A DNA stretch of 64,000 nt from Acinetobacter baumannii. Its GTDB lineage: Bacteria; Pseudomonadota; Gammaproteobacteria; Pseudomonadales; Moraxellaceae. The position numbers were made by a program, and so were the translations under genes. The stretch covers positions 2,542,001 to 2,606,000 of the forward strand of contig NZ_CP046654.1 in assembly GCF_009759685.1 (NCBI RefSeq), written 5' to 3'. The notes under the pieces are model-generated. The model did no database searches. It saw nothing but the letters and a program-made list of their open reading frames with translations, and was not told where the DNA came from. Below, one piece after another: positions 29,996 through 38,906 of the stretch; positions within the stretch are counted from its first letter, which is position 1, and the number at the start of each line of letters is the position of its first letter.

Positions 29996-31327
29996 TTAAT
30001 AAGCATTACTAATTGCAATACTTTGTTTTTTAATCGTTTTATAAATGAATAAGAGAATGCCTAAAGTTAACCAGAAGCATCCAAAAATCAGTGAAGATGA
30101 GTCGAGATTGAGCCATAAACAAATAATGCTAATGACCGATAACAACGGTAAAAATAGGTTTAGAAATTTATTTTTAAAACCTGAACGTTGTTTATCTTTA
30201 ATATAAAATTTCATAAAAACTGAGAAGTTTACGGCTGTAAAAGCAACGAGCGCACCAAAACTGATCAGACTAACAACTTGAGCTAAATCTAAGAAAATAG
30301 CCGACATTGAAATAAGCCCGACAAATAAAACCGAGAAAAATGGTGTCCCTAAAGAGCTATGGATGGTTCCAAAATACTTTTTAGGAAAAATATTGTCGGA
30401 CCCCATTATATACAGTAAACGCGAAGCACTGGCATGTGAGGCAAGACCTGAGGCGACTGTGTTCATAATTTGGCCGCATAAGAATATGGACTGAAACAAA
30501 GCACCACCCACATAAAGCACAATTTCTGGTAATGCTTCTGAAGGATGATGAAAGCGAACATTGTTTGGAAAATAAAGTTGAATAAACCAAGCAGCTGTGA
30601 AGAAAATAAGCCCACCCGCAAGTGTGGTTAACATGACTGCTCGGGGAATATTCTTGGTGGGTTGTTTGGTTTCATTTGAAAGGGTAGTAACTGCATCAAA
30701 ACCTAAAAATGAAAAACATAAAACCGAAGCACCAGCAACAAGCGGTAATAGCGATTGTTGACCATGCCATAGTGGAGCCAGAGTAAGCACATGCTCATAA
30801 CCTTGGGTCGAACCAATACCTCGAACCACTAAATATACAAAAATGACCATGAGGATAATCGGAGCAAACACAAATACGAGACTTAAGTTGGCAAGTAACC
30901 GAATACGGAAACAGTTGACTAAAGTCACAAGGCCCGCCGATACCAGCACCCAAAACCAATAAGGCATACTCGGAATGAGTGCGGTGAGATAAATTGCAGC
31001 CAGCAACACATTAATAAGCGGTAATAACAGATAGTCGAGTAGAGAGCACCAGCCAACGAAAAATCCACTTCTAGGCCCTAAACTTTCTGCAGTATAACTA
31101 TAGGCCGAACCTGATCTTTCTGAGTTTTTACTAAACCTCGCATAGCTCCAAGCAGTAAGCAGCATCGCGCCTAAAGCAAGTAAATATGCGAGGGGAACAT
31201 GACCATTGGTAATTCCGGAAACAATACCGAAAGTATCGAAAACCGTCATGGGGGTCATATAGGCAATACCAATAATTGTGACTTGCCATAGTGATAGTTT
31301 TTTTAAGGAAGACGCTTTATTTTCCAT
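29996..31327 (-). CDS. APC-family permease (PuuP-like)
   Basis: A 443-residue inner-membrane transporter with about twelve helices. The N-terminal helix (LWQVTIIGIAYMTPMTVFDTFG), FSFLGFDAVTTLSNETKQPTKNIPRA and the short C-terminus resemble the putrescine importer PuuP and related APC members. It is 19 bp upstream of the FAD oxidase and on the same strand, so uptake and oxidation of the same amine are probably coupled in one operon. Putrescine is the best guess for the substrate. Confidence 0.87.
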   Translation of the reverse strand: MENKASSLKKLSLWQVTIIGIAYMTPMTVFDTFGIVSGITNGHVPLAYLLALGAMLLTAWSYARFSKNSERSGSAYSYTAESLGPRSGFFVGWCSLLDYLLLPLINVLLAAIYLTALIPSMPYWFWVLVSAGLVTLVNCFRIRLLANLSLVFVFAPIILMVIFVYLVVRGIGSTQGYEHVLTLAPLWHGQQSLLPLVAGASVLCFSFLGFDAVTTLSNETKQPTKNIPRAVMLTTLAGGLIFFTAAWFIQLYFPNNVRFHHPSEALPEIVLYVGGALFQSIFLCGQIMNTVASGLASHASASRLLYIMGSDNIFPKKYFGTIHSSLGTPFFSVLFVGLISMSAIFLDLAQVVSLISFGALVAFTAVNFSVFMKFYIKDKQRSGFKNKFLNLFLPLLSVISIICLWLNLDSSSLIFGCFWLTLGILLFIYKTIKKQSIAISNAY

Positions 31328-31522
31328 GTCTTTTCAACCTCAAATTTCGTTGTTTTTGCTTTTCATCCAGAAAGGCGATGCTATTTTTAGGCCAAAACTT
31401 CCCCTAGACCTGAATAAACAAGTCTGTTTGAAGAAAGTTTGAACAACAGCTAATGGCTTAAAGTGCTATATCACCTTGATGGCACACTAAAGCGAGAATA
31501 AAAGGCCAATATTCTTTGCTTT

Positions 31523-32230
31523 TTAGATGACAACCAGCTGGAAAGACTGACATGGTTGCGAGAAAAACTGTTGATCAGTCTTTTCTTTAAATAATGTCCC
31601 GGTTCTGATGCTAATGTCATTTGAAGTAATGACCCGAGATGAATCATTCATAATGACAGTCTTTTGCTTAATATTTTTGAGTTTGGGCATAAGCAGTTTT
31701 TCGAGAGCCGAAACTAAAATATCGGTCGCAATGACGCCAATAAAGTGGTCATGAATCATGACAGGGTGGGCAATGGTAATGGTGTAGGCACCATTACAGA
31801 TATAATCAACATAAGGTCCATGTATGCATGGACTTTTATTTTGTGCAGGTTTATGGAACCACTCAAATGAGCGGAAATCTAAAAAACGCTGCGCATTTTG
31901 ATAGTTTTCAAGTTTTGCTTGTTGTAATTGATCTTCTTTTTTATACCACCATTCGAGTGTCCAGTAGTCTTGTTCCTCTTGAGTTGCCGGACTATAACTC
32001 GCAAAACCAGTTCCTTGACTATAATGGCTCTGATTAAGTGCTTTTTTAATTTCCTTTTGCAAAGCAGAGCGTTCTGAAGTTGAAAGCTTAATATCTGCAT
32101 TTTTTTCAGATGCATGCTTTGACAAAATCTTGCTCGCCTTAGTTGCGAGTTTTTCTGTAATAGAGGTTGTTTCGTCAACCACCGTCTTTAACAAATTTTG
32201 TAGCTCTTCTATATCTAACTGTTGGGTCAT
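31523..32230 (-). CDS. Soluble cache-domain (PDC-like) sensor protein
   Basis: A 235-residue protein without signal peptide or membrane helix. The C-terminal two thirds resemble a PDC/cache sensory domain (CNGAYTITIAHPVMIHDHFIGVIATDILVSALEKLL), usually found outside the membrane on chemoreceptors and kinases. Preceding it is a helical, lysine-rich stretch of about 90 residues. A stand-alone cytoplasmic cache domain in an amine-catabolic cluster suggests ligand sensing, perhaps with the GntR regulator encoded 65 bp upstream on the same strand. No output domain is visible. Confidence 0.78.
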   Translation of the reverse strand: MTQQLDIEELQNLLKTVVDETTSITEKLATKASKILSKHASEKNADIKLSTSERSALQKEIKKALNQSHYSQGTGFASYSPATQEEQDYWTLEWWYKKEDQLQQAKLENYQNAQRFLDFRSFEWFHKPAQNKSPCIHGPYVDYICNGAYTITIAHPVMIHDHFIGVIATDILVSALEKLLMPKLKNIKQKTVIMNDSSRVITSNDISIRTGTLFKEKTDQQFFSQPCQSFQLVVI

Positions 32231-32295
32231 TCCTATAACTCCTAAAATTCCATATTTCTAACTTGTGTATTGATAAGCCATCATATTTATTATTT

Positions 32296-33015
32296 TTATT
32301 CACTCGATAACTTATATCGAAGCATTTGGTCAGTCAGCATTGAAACTATTTTTCGGGCTTGAATCACAGCTTCATTTTCATTGTTTTGCATAAAAGACGA
32401 CAAAAGATGGTGATATTGTTTTACAACCTCACGGTGAAAATCATCATCTTGATAAAGTACGGCGATAAGCGGAGCCCATTCAGCCTGAATCGTGAGTTCC
32501 TGATTTGCCAGTCTTGAAGACTGGGCAAATGAGGTGAGTGTGAGTAAACAACGTAAATCAAGCTGTGCACGTGTATCTGCTTCAACGGCTTGTTCAAATT
32601 GTTCAATTAACTCTTTTATTTTGTTAAGTTCATATTCAGTAGTTCTTTGAGCGGCCAGATAGGCACTATGACTTAAAATTGCACTGTGAAACTCGCCTAA
32701 ATCGGCAAGATACTCATTTGAAGCTTGGCGCAAAGGATGTTGATTTAAAAGTAAATCAGAAGGTAGCTCACAAACAAAACTTCCACCATTTCTTCCGCGA
32801 CGTGTATCAATTAAACCCTTTACGCGTAAAGTATTTAGTGCTTCGCGAACGGTAATTGGTGAAACTCCCATTAAGCGTGCTAAGTCTGCTTCATTAGGAA
32901 GTTGTTCATTGCTCTTGAGCAAACCAGAGATAATTGCATTTTCCAAGCGTTCTACAACTTGTTCCGAACGAGTTGCTTGAGCAATAGGTGCAAAAATTAT
33001 CGTATATGCTGACAT
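32296..33015 (-). CDS. GntR-family (FadR/FCD-type) transcriptional regulator
   Basis: A 239-residue regulator with the N-terminal winged helix (VVERLENAIISGLLKSNEQLPNEADLARLMGVSPITVREALNTLRVKGLIDTRRGR). The C-terminal helical FCD-type effector domain spans residues 90-235. It lies in the amine-catabolic region and is the most likely local regulator of the neighbouring leftward genes. The ligand is unknown. Confidence 0.88.
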   Translation of the reverse strand: MSAYTIIFAPIAQATRSEQVVERLENAIISGLLKSNEQLPNEADLARLMGVSPITVREALNTLRVKGLIDTRRGRNGGSFVCELPSDLLLNQHPLRQASNEYLADLGEFHSAILSHSAYLAAQRTTEYELNKIKELIEQFEQAVEADTRAQLDLRCLLTLTSFAQSSRLANQELTIQAEWAPLIAVLYQDDDFHREVVKQYHHLLSSFMQNNENEAVIQARKIVSMLTDQMLRYKLSSE

Positions 33016-33029
33016 GGCGAATTCTCTAA

Positions 33030-33053
33030 AAGCTAAGTCAAAAGACTTAGCTT
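33030..33053 (-). terminator. Hairpin between the SnoaL-like and GntR genes
   Basis: AAGCTAAGTC (33030-33039) and GACTTAGCTT (33044-33053) form a perfect 10-bp stem with an AAAA loop, followed on the minus strand by a short T-run. It probably ends transcription of the SnoaL-like gene before the GntR gene, or attenuates it. Confidence 0.7.
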
Positions 33054-33074
33054 AATGAAGCGGATAAATAGTTA

Positions 33075-33845
33075 TTAAAACACGCCATAACCATGGACAG
33101 CCTGTTCATCTTCAGGCACAGCAGGTATTGCATCCCAAAGTTCAACAATTTTGCCATTATCTACACGCCATAGTTCAAAATAGGCATGTCGGTTACCAGC
33201 AATACTGCCTTCGGAATGTGTCAATACAAATTGACCATCAGCAATGGAGCGATGCGTTTTTGAGTATACCAAACCTTGTCCTTCATTACGGATATTGTTC
33301 AAAAAATCAATCACGGCTTTAACGCCATCACCAATATCTGGACTATGTTGAATGAACTGGTCGCCGTCGGTATATTCTTTAAAGGCATCATAATTGCCAT
33401 CAATTAATGACTTCTTAAAGAAAGACGTCACAATCTCGCGGTTTTTCTCTGGGTCATGGTGAGTTACGATTTCAGTGGGACCATCTAGTTGAGTTCTACC
33501 GCTTACATTTGGCGCAGCTTCTGCCACAAGACCATCCCAATGCTCGACAATTTTGCCGTCTTTTACTCGGTAAATATCAAAACCAACCAATGGGTTTTCA
33601 TCTAAGCCTTGAAAGCGGCCATGAATCGCAACCAAATCACCATCTGCGAGTACACGTACAGCTTCATGTTGCATATCGGGGCAATCTTCTACCAGTTGAC
33701 GTAAACCTGAAATACCATTTGCAACGAGTGGTGAGTGTTCTATAAAGTCTTCAGAAAAATAACGGTCTAGAGCAGTGGTGTCATGCAAATTAAATAACTC
33801 GTGGTGTGCTTTAGTCACCAAATCTTTCATTTCTTGCTTATTCAT
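33075..33845 (-). CDS. Tandem SnoaL-like (NTF2-fold) protein
   Basis: A 256-residue protein made of two similar halves, each an NTF2/SnoaL-like alpha-beta barrel. The duplication is visible in YFSEDFIEHSPLVANGISGL versus YTDGDQFIQHSPDIGDGVKAV, and in GFDIYRVKDGKIVEHWDGL versus YFELWRVDNGKIVELWDAI. Small enzymes with this fold catalyse isomerisation, hydrolysis or cyclisation, but no specific activity can be given. It lies 28 bp downstream of the aldehyde dehydrogenase gene on the same strand and is probably co-transcribed with it. Confidence 0.85.
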   Translation of the reverse strand: MNKQEMKDLVTKAHHELFNLHDTTALDRYFSEDFIEHSPLVANGISGLRQLVEDCPDMQHEAVRVLADGDLVAIHGRFQGLDENPLVGFDIYRVKDGKIVEHWDGLVAEAAPNVSGRTQLDGPTEIVTHHDPEKNREIVTSFFKKSLIDGNYDAFKEYTDGDQFIQHSPDIGDGVKAVIDFLNNIRNEGQGLVYSKTHRSIADGQFVLTHSEGSIAGNRHAYFELWRVDNGKIVELWDAIPAVPEDEQAVHGYGVF

Positions 33846-33873
33846 TTTGATCTCCTTTCAAAACGCATTGTTA

Positions 33874-35304
33874 TTATTCGTTTGAACTCATCACATGTTT
33901 AACACGGGTATATTCTTCAAAACCGTAGCCAGATAAATCTTTACCATATCCTGACTTTTTGAAGCCGCCGTGTGGCATTTCCGCGGTTAAAGGAATATGG
34001 GTATTAATCCAAACTGTACCGAAATCAAGTTCACGTGACAGACGTGTTGCGCGAGCATGATCCTTGGTCCAAACACTTGAAGCTAGGCCATATTCAACAT
34101 CGTTGGCTTTTTCAATCGCATCATTTTCATCCGTAAACTTCTGAACGGTAATCACTGGCCCAAAAATTTCGTTCTGAATAGCATCGTCGTGTTGTTTTAG
34201 GCCACTAATAACAGTCGGTTCAAAATAGAAGCCTGGGCGGTCTGCCTGTTTTCCACCTGTTTCAACTTTGGCATGAGCAGGTAAGTTGTCGATAAACGCT
34301 TTAACATTCTTTAATTGATTGGCATTGTTAAGTGGACCATAAAGTGCATCTTGATCATCTGGATCGCCAAAACGGGTATTTTTTGCAGCTTCAACGAGTT
34401 TAGCTAAAAACTCGTCATGAACAGATTCAGCCACAATCACACGTGTTGCAGCAGTACAGTCTTGGCCTGCGTTGAAATAGCCTGTTAAAGCAATCATTTC
34501 AACGGCTTTATCAAGGTCTGCATCTTCAAAAACCAGTACAGGTGCTTTACCGCCAAGTTCAAGATGAGCTTTTGCTAAATTTGCCGCAGCAGAAGCAGCA
34601 ACTTGTAATCCGGCGCGAACTGAACCTGTAATCGAAACAAGAGCAGGGGTTTTGTGTGATACAACTTTTGAACCAACTTGCGCTTGGCCTAACACCACGT
34701 TAAATGCACCTTTCGGAAAAAATGGTGCAGCAATTTCTGCAAGTAAAAGGGTACTTTCAGGAGTGGTGTCACTTGGTTTTAATACGACAGTATTACCTGC
34801 GGCTAAAGCTGGAGCAATTTTCCAAACAGCCATCATGAGTGGATAGTTCCAAGGCGTAACCTGACCAACCACACCGACTGGTTCACGACGAATAGAAGAA
34901 GTTAAACCTTCTAAATATTCGCCAGTTGCTGTGCCATCGAGTAAGCGGGCAGCGCCTGCAAAGAAACGAACTTGATCTGCCGATGCACCTACTTCTTCAG
35001 ATGCAATTAAATGTTTTAACTGACCTGTATTGCGGCTTTGAGCTTCAATCAAACGGTCAGCATTTGCTTCAATAGCATCTGCCAAGTTAAGTAATGCTTT
35101 TTGACGAGTCGAAGGTGTACTACGTCCCCAAATTTTAAATGCTTCTTTTGCAGCAGCATAAGCTGCATCAACTTCTGCCTCGGTCGCATTCGGCGATTGT
35201 GCATAGACTTCACCAGTGACTGGGCTTACCAAATCGAAGAAATCATTTCCTTTGCTAGTAACATATTCGCCGTTAATGAAGTGTTGTAGTTGAGTTTTAG
35301 CCAT
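33874..35304 (-). CDS. Aldehyde dehydrogenase (gamma-aminobutyraldehyde type)
   Basis: NAD(P)-dependent aldehyde dehydrogenase, 476 residues. The catalytic cysteine is Cys283 in FNAGQDCTAATR and the general base is Glu249 in LELGGKAP. The cofactor-binding PWNYPLMMAVWK and FTGS-like SITGSVRAG segments are present. The FNAGQDC active-site context is typical of PatD/PuuC-type aminobutyraldehyde dehydrogenases, which fits the nearby amine oxidase. It would convert the aminoaldehyde into the amino acid (for example GABA), which the AstC/GabT-like aminotransferase encoded across the intergenic region could use. Confidence 0.87.
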   Translation of the reverse strand: MAKTQLQHFINGEYVTSKGNDFFDLVSPVTGEVYAQSPNATEAEVDAAYAAAKEAFKIWGRSTPSTRQKALLNLADAIEANADRLIEAQSRNTGQLKHLIASEEVGASADQVRFFAGAARLLDGTATGEYLEGLTSSIRREPVGVVGQVTPWNYPLMMAVWKIAPALAAGNTVVLKPSDTTPESTLLLAEIAAPFFPKGAFNVVLGQAQVGSKVVSHKTPALVSITGSVRAGLQVAASAAANLAKAHLELGGKAPVLVFEDADLDKAVEMIALTGYFNAGQDCTAATRVIVAESVHDEFLAKLVEAAKNTRFGDPDDQDALYGPLNNANQLKNVKAFIDNLPAHAKVETGGKQADRPGFYFEPTVISGLKQHDDAIQNEIFGPVITVQKFTDENDAIEKANDVEYGLASSVWTKDHARATRLSRELDFGTVWINTHIPLTAEMPHGGFKKSGYGKDLSGYGFEEYTRVKHVMSSNE

Positions 35305-35624
35305 TTTTTATACCTTGTCCTTAGGTTTTAACATATAACATATAATACTATATGTATTATGTTTTAAATTTTCTGTCAAATGCTTTGATGAGGGGAGTGA
35401 GTGAAAAAAGTAGGAATTTAAATCAAATTAGATTTTAAGTTTTTGATTTTGATTATTTTAAAAAATTAAAAATTTATTGAGGATTGTTAGGGGAGGTTCA
35501 TCATGAGGATGGCACTTTTAGATTTAACGAGCGGTGATAGAGAAATTTTTGAATGAAAGGGAATGGATGAGCTCAGCCGTATAGTTGGCTCACCCCATGT
35601 TTAATTTAAGTTTGAACGCAGTAA
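35305..35624. promoter_or_regulatory. Upstream region of the aldehyde dehydrogenase gene with a palindrome
   Basis: A 19-bp palindrome (ATAATAC at 35342-35348, GTATTAT at 35354-35360) lies 38 bp upstream of the aldehyde dehydrogenase start and could be the operator of the nearby GntR or Lrp regulator. The rest is AT-rich and gene-free up to the end of the Lrp gene. Confidence 0.45.
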
Positions 35625-36047
35625 TTAGGTCTTATGGCTAGCAAGTAAAATACTGGTCTCACTGTTATAAATACCTGAAATATTTCTAATTCTTTCTAAT
35701 ACTTTATCGAAGTTTTCTAAAGTGTCGGAACGTAGCTCAACCAGAATATCCCATTTACCGTTGGTTTTATGCAGACATTCAACCGCACTTTCTAGGCGTA
35801 GTTCTTTAATCACAGACTGTGCTTTGGTGCCTTCGACCATAATGCTCATCCATGCACGGATGACATTCCGTTCCGCATTTGGTTTAAAACGAACCTTATA
35901 TCCGGTAATAATGCCCGAAGATTCAAGATACTCCATTCTCTTTTTAATCGTTGCTCTTGAGACGTGAACTTTTTCGGCTAACTCGGTTACAGACATCCGT
36001 GCGTTATCTTTAAGTAAACCTAAAATAATTTGATCAATATTGTCCAT
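35625..36047 (-). CDS. Lrp/AsnC-family transcriptional regulator
   Basis: A 140-residue regulator with an N-terminal helix-turn-helix (MDNIDQIILGLLKDNARMSVTELAEKVHVSRATIKKRMEYLESSG) and a C-terminal RAM effector domain. The ATG at 36047 matches the usual Lrp start; the longer open frame upstream begins inside the promoter region. It is divergent from the AstC-like aminotransferase gene 136 bp away and most likely controls it in response to an amino acid. Confidence 0.88.
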   Translation of the reverse strand: MDNIDQIILGLLKDNARMSVTELAEKVHVSRATIKKRMEYLESSGIITGYKVRFKPNAERNVIRAWMSIMVEGTKAQSVIKELRLESAVECLHKTNGKWDILVELRSDTLENFDKVLERIRNISGIYNSETSILLASHKT

Positions 36048-36182
36048 AATGTAATTGTCAATTATCAGATTGGTAAAAAATAATTCATTTTTTACTGAAT
36101 TACAAATTTTGTGAATCAATTTGATTTTGAATAATAAGGTCATCAGTTAACCCGAATAATTCAATTTAATGGACTAGATAAG

Positions 36183-37418
36183 ATGAATAATTTTGCAGTT
36201 TCTCGTGGTGACTTTAACGAGTGGATGGTTCCAGTATTTGCACCGGCAAATTTCATTCCGGTACGTGGTGAAGGTTCACGTATCTGGGATCAAGAAAATA
36301 AAGAATATATCGATTTTGCAGGCGGGATTGCAGTAAATGCATTAGGTCATGCGCATCCAGTGGCAGTCAATGCGTTAACAGAACAAGCAAAAAAACTTTG
36401 GCACGTCGGTAATGGTTATACCAATGAACCAGTACTACGCCTTGCTAAACAACTCACTGAAAATACATTTGCCGATAAGGTATTCTTCTGTAACTCAGGT
36501 GCTGAAGCGAATGAAGCAGCATTAAAACTTGCGCGTAAAGTTGGACTCGACAGCGGTGTTGCAGGTAAAAGTGGCATTGTGGCATTTAACAATGCTTTCC
36601 ACGGCCGTACCTTATTTACCGTTTCAGCGGGTGGTCAACCTAAATATTCACAAGACTTTGCACCACTTCCAAATGGCATTAATCACGTTGCCTTTAATGA
36701 TTTAGAAGCTGCCAAAGCAGTCATAAATGAACAAACTTGTGCAGTAATTGTAGAGCCTGTACAAGGTGAGGGCGGGGTTATTCCGGCTGATATCGAATTT
36801 TTAAAAGGTTTACGTGAACTGTGTGATCAGTTTGGTGCCTTACTTATTTTTGATGAAGTACAAACGGGTGTTGGCCGTACCGGTGCACTTTATGCCTACA
36901 TGAACTACGGTGTGATTCCAGATGTACTTACGACTGCAAAAGCATTGGGCGGTGGTTTCCCGGTCGGTGCAATGTTAACAACTGACAAATTTGCGCCGCA
37001 TTTTTCTGTAGGCACACACGGTACAACTTATGGCGGTAATCCACTAGCAAGTGCGGTTGCTGGCGCTGTATTCGAGTTTATTAATACTCCAGAAGTACTT
37101 GAAGGTGTGAAAGAGCGTCACGACTACTATAAAAACGCTTTAAATCAATTAAATGAAAAATATGAAGTCTTTAAAGCAATTCGTGGCAGTGGTTTATTGC
37201 TCGGATGTGTTTTAAAAGACGAGTTTGCTGGTAAAGCAAAAGATATTAATAACCTTGCGGGTGAAGAAGGTCTGCTGAGTCTTATTGCTGGTCCAAATGT
37301 TGTACGTTTTACACCTTCTTTAATTATTCCATTTGCTGATATTGATGAAGGTTTAAAACGCTTTGAACGTGCGCTTGCTCGCTTTGTGGAAATTCAAAAG
37401 GATGAACAAGCAGCATGA
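36183..37418 (+). CDS. astC: Class III aminotransferase, AstC/ArgD-like
   Basis: PLP-dependent omega-aminotransferase, 411 residues. Visible signatures are the cofactor-binding [15 protein letters not shown], the [16 protein letters not shown] segment, [12 protein letters not shown] and the PLP lysine in [15 protein letters not shown]. It resembles succinylornithine transaminase AstC, and the next gene is an arginine N-succinyltransferase overlapping by four bases, which supports that name. The amine-catabolic neighbourhood also permits ornithine, acetylornithine or GABA as amino donors. Regulation by the divergent Lrp-type gene is likely. Confidence 0.87.
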   Translation: MNNFAVSRGDFNEWMVPVFAPANFIPVRGEGSRIWDQENKEYIDFAGGIAVNALGHAHPVAVNALTEQAKKLWHVGNGYTNEPVLRLAKQLTENTFADKVFFCNSGAEANEAALKLARKVGLDSGVAGKSGIVAFNNAFHGRTLFTVSAGGQPKYSQDFAPLPNGINHVAFNDLEAAKAVINEQTCAVIVEPVQGEGGVIPADIEFLKGLRELCDQFGALLIFDEVQTGVGRTGALYAYMNYGVIPDVLTTAKALGGGFPVGAMLTTDKFAPHFSVGTHGTTYGGNPLASAVAGAVFEFINTPEVLEGVKERHDYYKNALNQLNEKYEVFKAIRGSGLLLGCVLKDEFAGKAKDINNLAGEEGLLSLIAGPNVVRFTPSLIIPFADIDEGLKRFERALARFVEIQKDEQAA

Positions 37419-38508
37419 TGATTATTCGCTACATTGAACCTAGGGATGTTAATGACCTTTACCTGTTGGCGCAAAAAGCAGGTTTTGGTTTGACATCTTT
37501 GCAGCCAAATATGGAAAAGTTGGCTGCACGTATTGAACGGGCCTGTAAAACCGTAGCAGGTGAACTTCCAAAAGCAGATCAGGTTTACTTATTTGTTTTA
37601 GAAGATACTGAACTCAACAAAGTTATCGGGGTTTGCGGAATTGAAGTCGCACTTGGTTTAAAAGAGCCTTGGTACAATTTCCATGTAGGAACCCAAGTTC
37701 ATGCTTCAGAACCGTTAAGTGTTTATAATGCTTTACCTACTTTGTATTTGAGTAATGACCATACTAACTGTAGCGAGCTTTGTACTTTATTTTTAGATCC
37801 TGACTATCGCTTAAATAAAAATGGCAAATTTTTATCTAAAGTCCGTTTTTTGTTTCTCTCTGCCTTTCGCCAATATTTTGAAGAAACGATTGTTGCCGAA
37901 ATGCGTGGATACTCTGATGCAAATGGGCAGTCACCATTTTGGAATGCGGTAGGCCATAAGTTTTTAATATTGAATTTACCAAAGCCGATTATTTGAGTGG
38001 GGTGGGACAAAAGGCTTTTATTGCTGAGTTGATGCCGAGACATCCACTCTATGTTGATATGCTGCCTGATGATGCTAAAGCCGCGATTGGTATTGTTCAT
38101 CCCAATACTCGACCAGCCTACAATCTCTTGCTTGAAGAAGGACTGCGCTACAAAGGCTATATAGATATTTTTGATGGTGGTGCAACGCTGCAAGCAGATA
38201 TTGAAAATTTACGAGCAATTAAAGAAAGCCAGATTTTAACTGTACAAGTTGTAGAGTCTATTCCTCTTAGTTCAGGTGATGAACCCTATATTGTGGCCAA
38301 CGATAACTATGAAAATTATCGAGCAATTCTTGTATTCGGCACACCTTATCAGGAGTCATTGCAAATAACAAAAGCACAAGCAAAACAATTAAATGTTGAA
38401 AATGGTGGTTTAGTCCGTGTGTTAAGCGTCCATGTTAAACAGGACTCGAACCCACAGATAGTGAACAAACTTAAAGAAACAGAACATTTGCGAATGGCTG
38501 TTAATTAA
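37415..38508 (+). pseudogene. astA: Arginine N-succinyltransferase, frameshifted
   Basis: AstA transfers succinyl from succinyl-CoA to arginine in the AST pathway. The first frame (37415-37996) gives 193 residues beginning [20 protein letters not shown] and ends after [17 protein letters not shown]. The second frame (to 38508) resumes with [20 protein letters not shown], the family's continuous sequence. Adding one T to the T5 run at 37961-37965 restores a single frame reading [19 protein letters not shown]. The defect is therefore one missing T in a homopolymer, either a real mutation, phase variation or a sequence error. astD, astB and astE do not follow. Confidence 0.88.
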
Positions 38509-38906
38509 ACAGAAATACTATACATTTCACCAAATTTAAGAAGGAATACTATATTATCGCTAGCGCAAGATGGGTATATGGATAAATACAATCTTGCTCG
38601 CTGAGCTGGGATTAATTAGCCTGTTTTATTATATAAAAGATAATTCAATAAAATGTGTAATTAATTTATATGTTTTAAGAATTTTTCAAAATTATATTTT
38701 TAAATGCAGGCTAATATAATAATGAAGGAAAGGAATGATGAATAATTTTTATTGTTATAGGTGATAGCTTTTAAAAAGGAATTTATAAGGTTTTAAATGA
38801 TTTAATAATATTTTTAATATGATTTAATGGACTAAATTAATAATCATATAATTTATTTATTATTAAAGCATTTACGACGGTTACTATAAATTGGAGTAAA
38901 TATTAC
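38509..38906. other. AT-rich gene-free region upstream of cycA
   Basis: It holds a hairpin, AGCGCAAGAT paired with ATCTTGCTCGCT with a two-base bulge (about 38562-38603), which may end the astCA transcript. A 9-bp inverted repeat, ATTAGCCTG (38615-38623) and CAGGCTAAT (38707-38715), brackets 83 bases of AT-rich sequence. The right part should contain the cycA promoter. No gene is visible. Confidence 0.45.

Noticed and set aside
30381..30590. Small open frame inside the PuuP-like permease gene
   Set aside because: It lies on the same strand in another frame within a well-supported gene and has no family resemblance.
37955..37996. Programmed ribosomal frameshift in astA
   Set aside because: The run is only five T residues and no stimulatory structure was evident. 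A simple one-base loss explains the data more easily.
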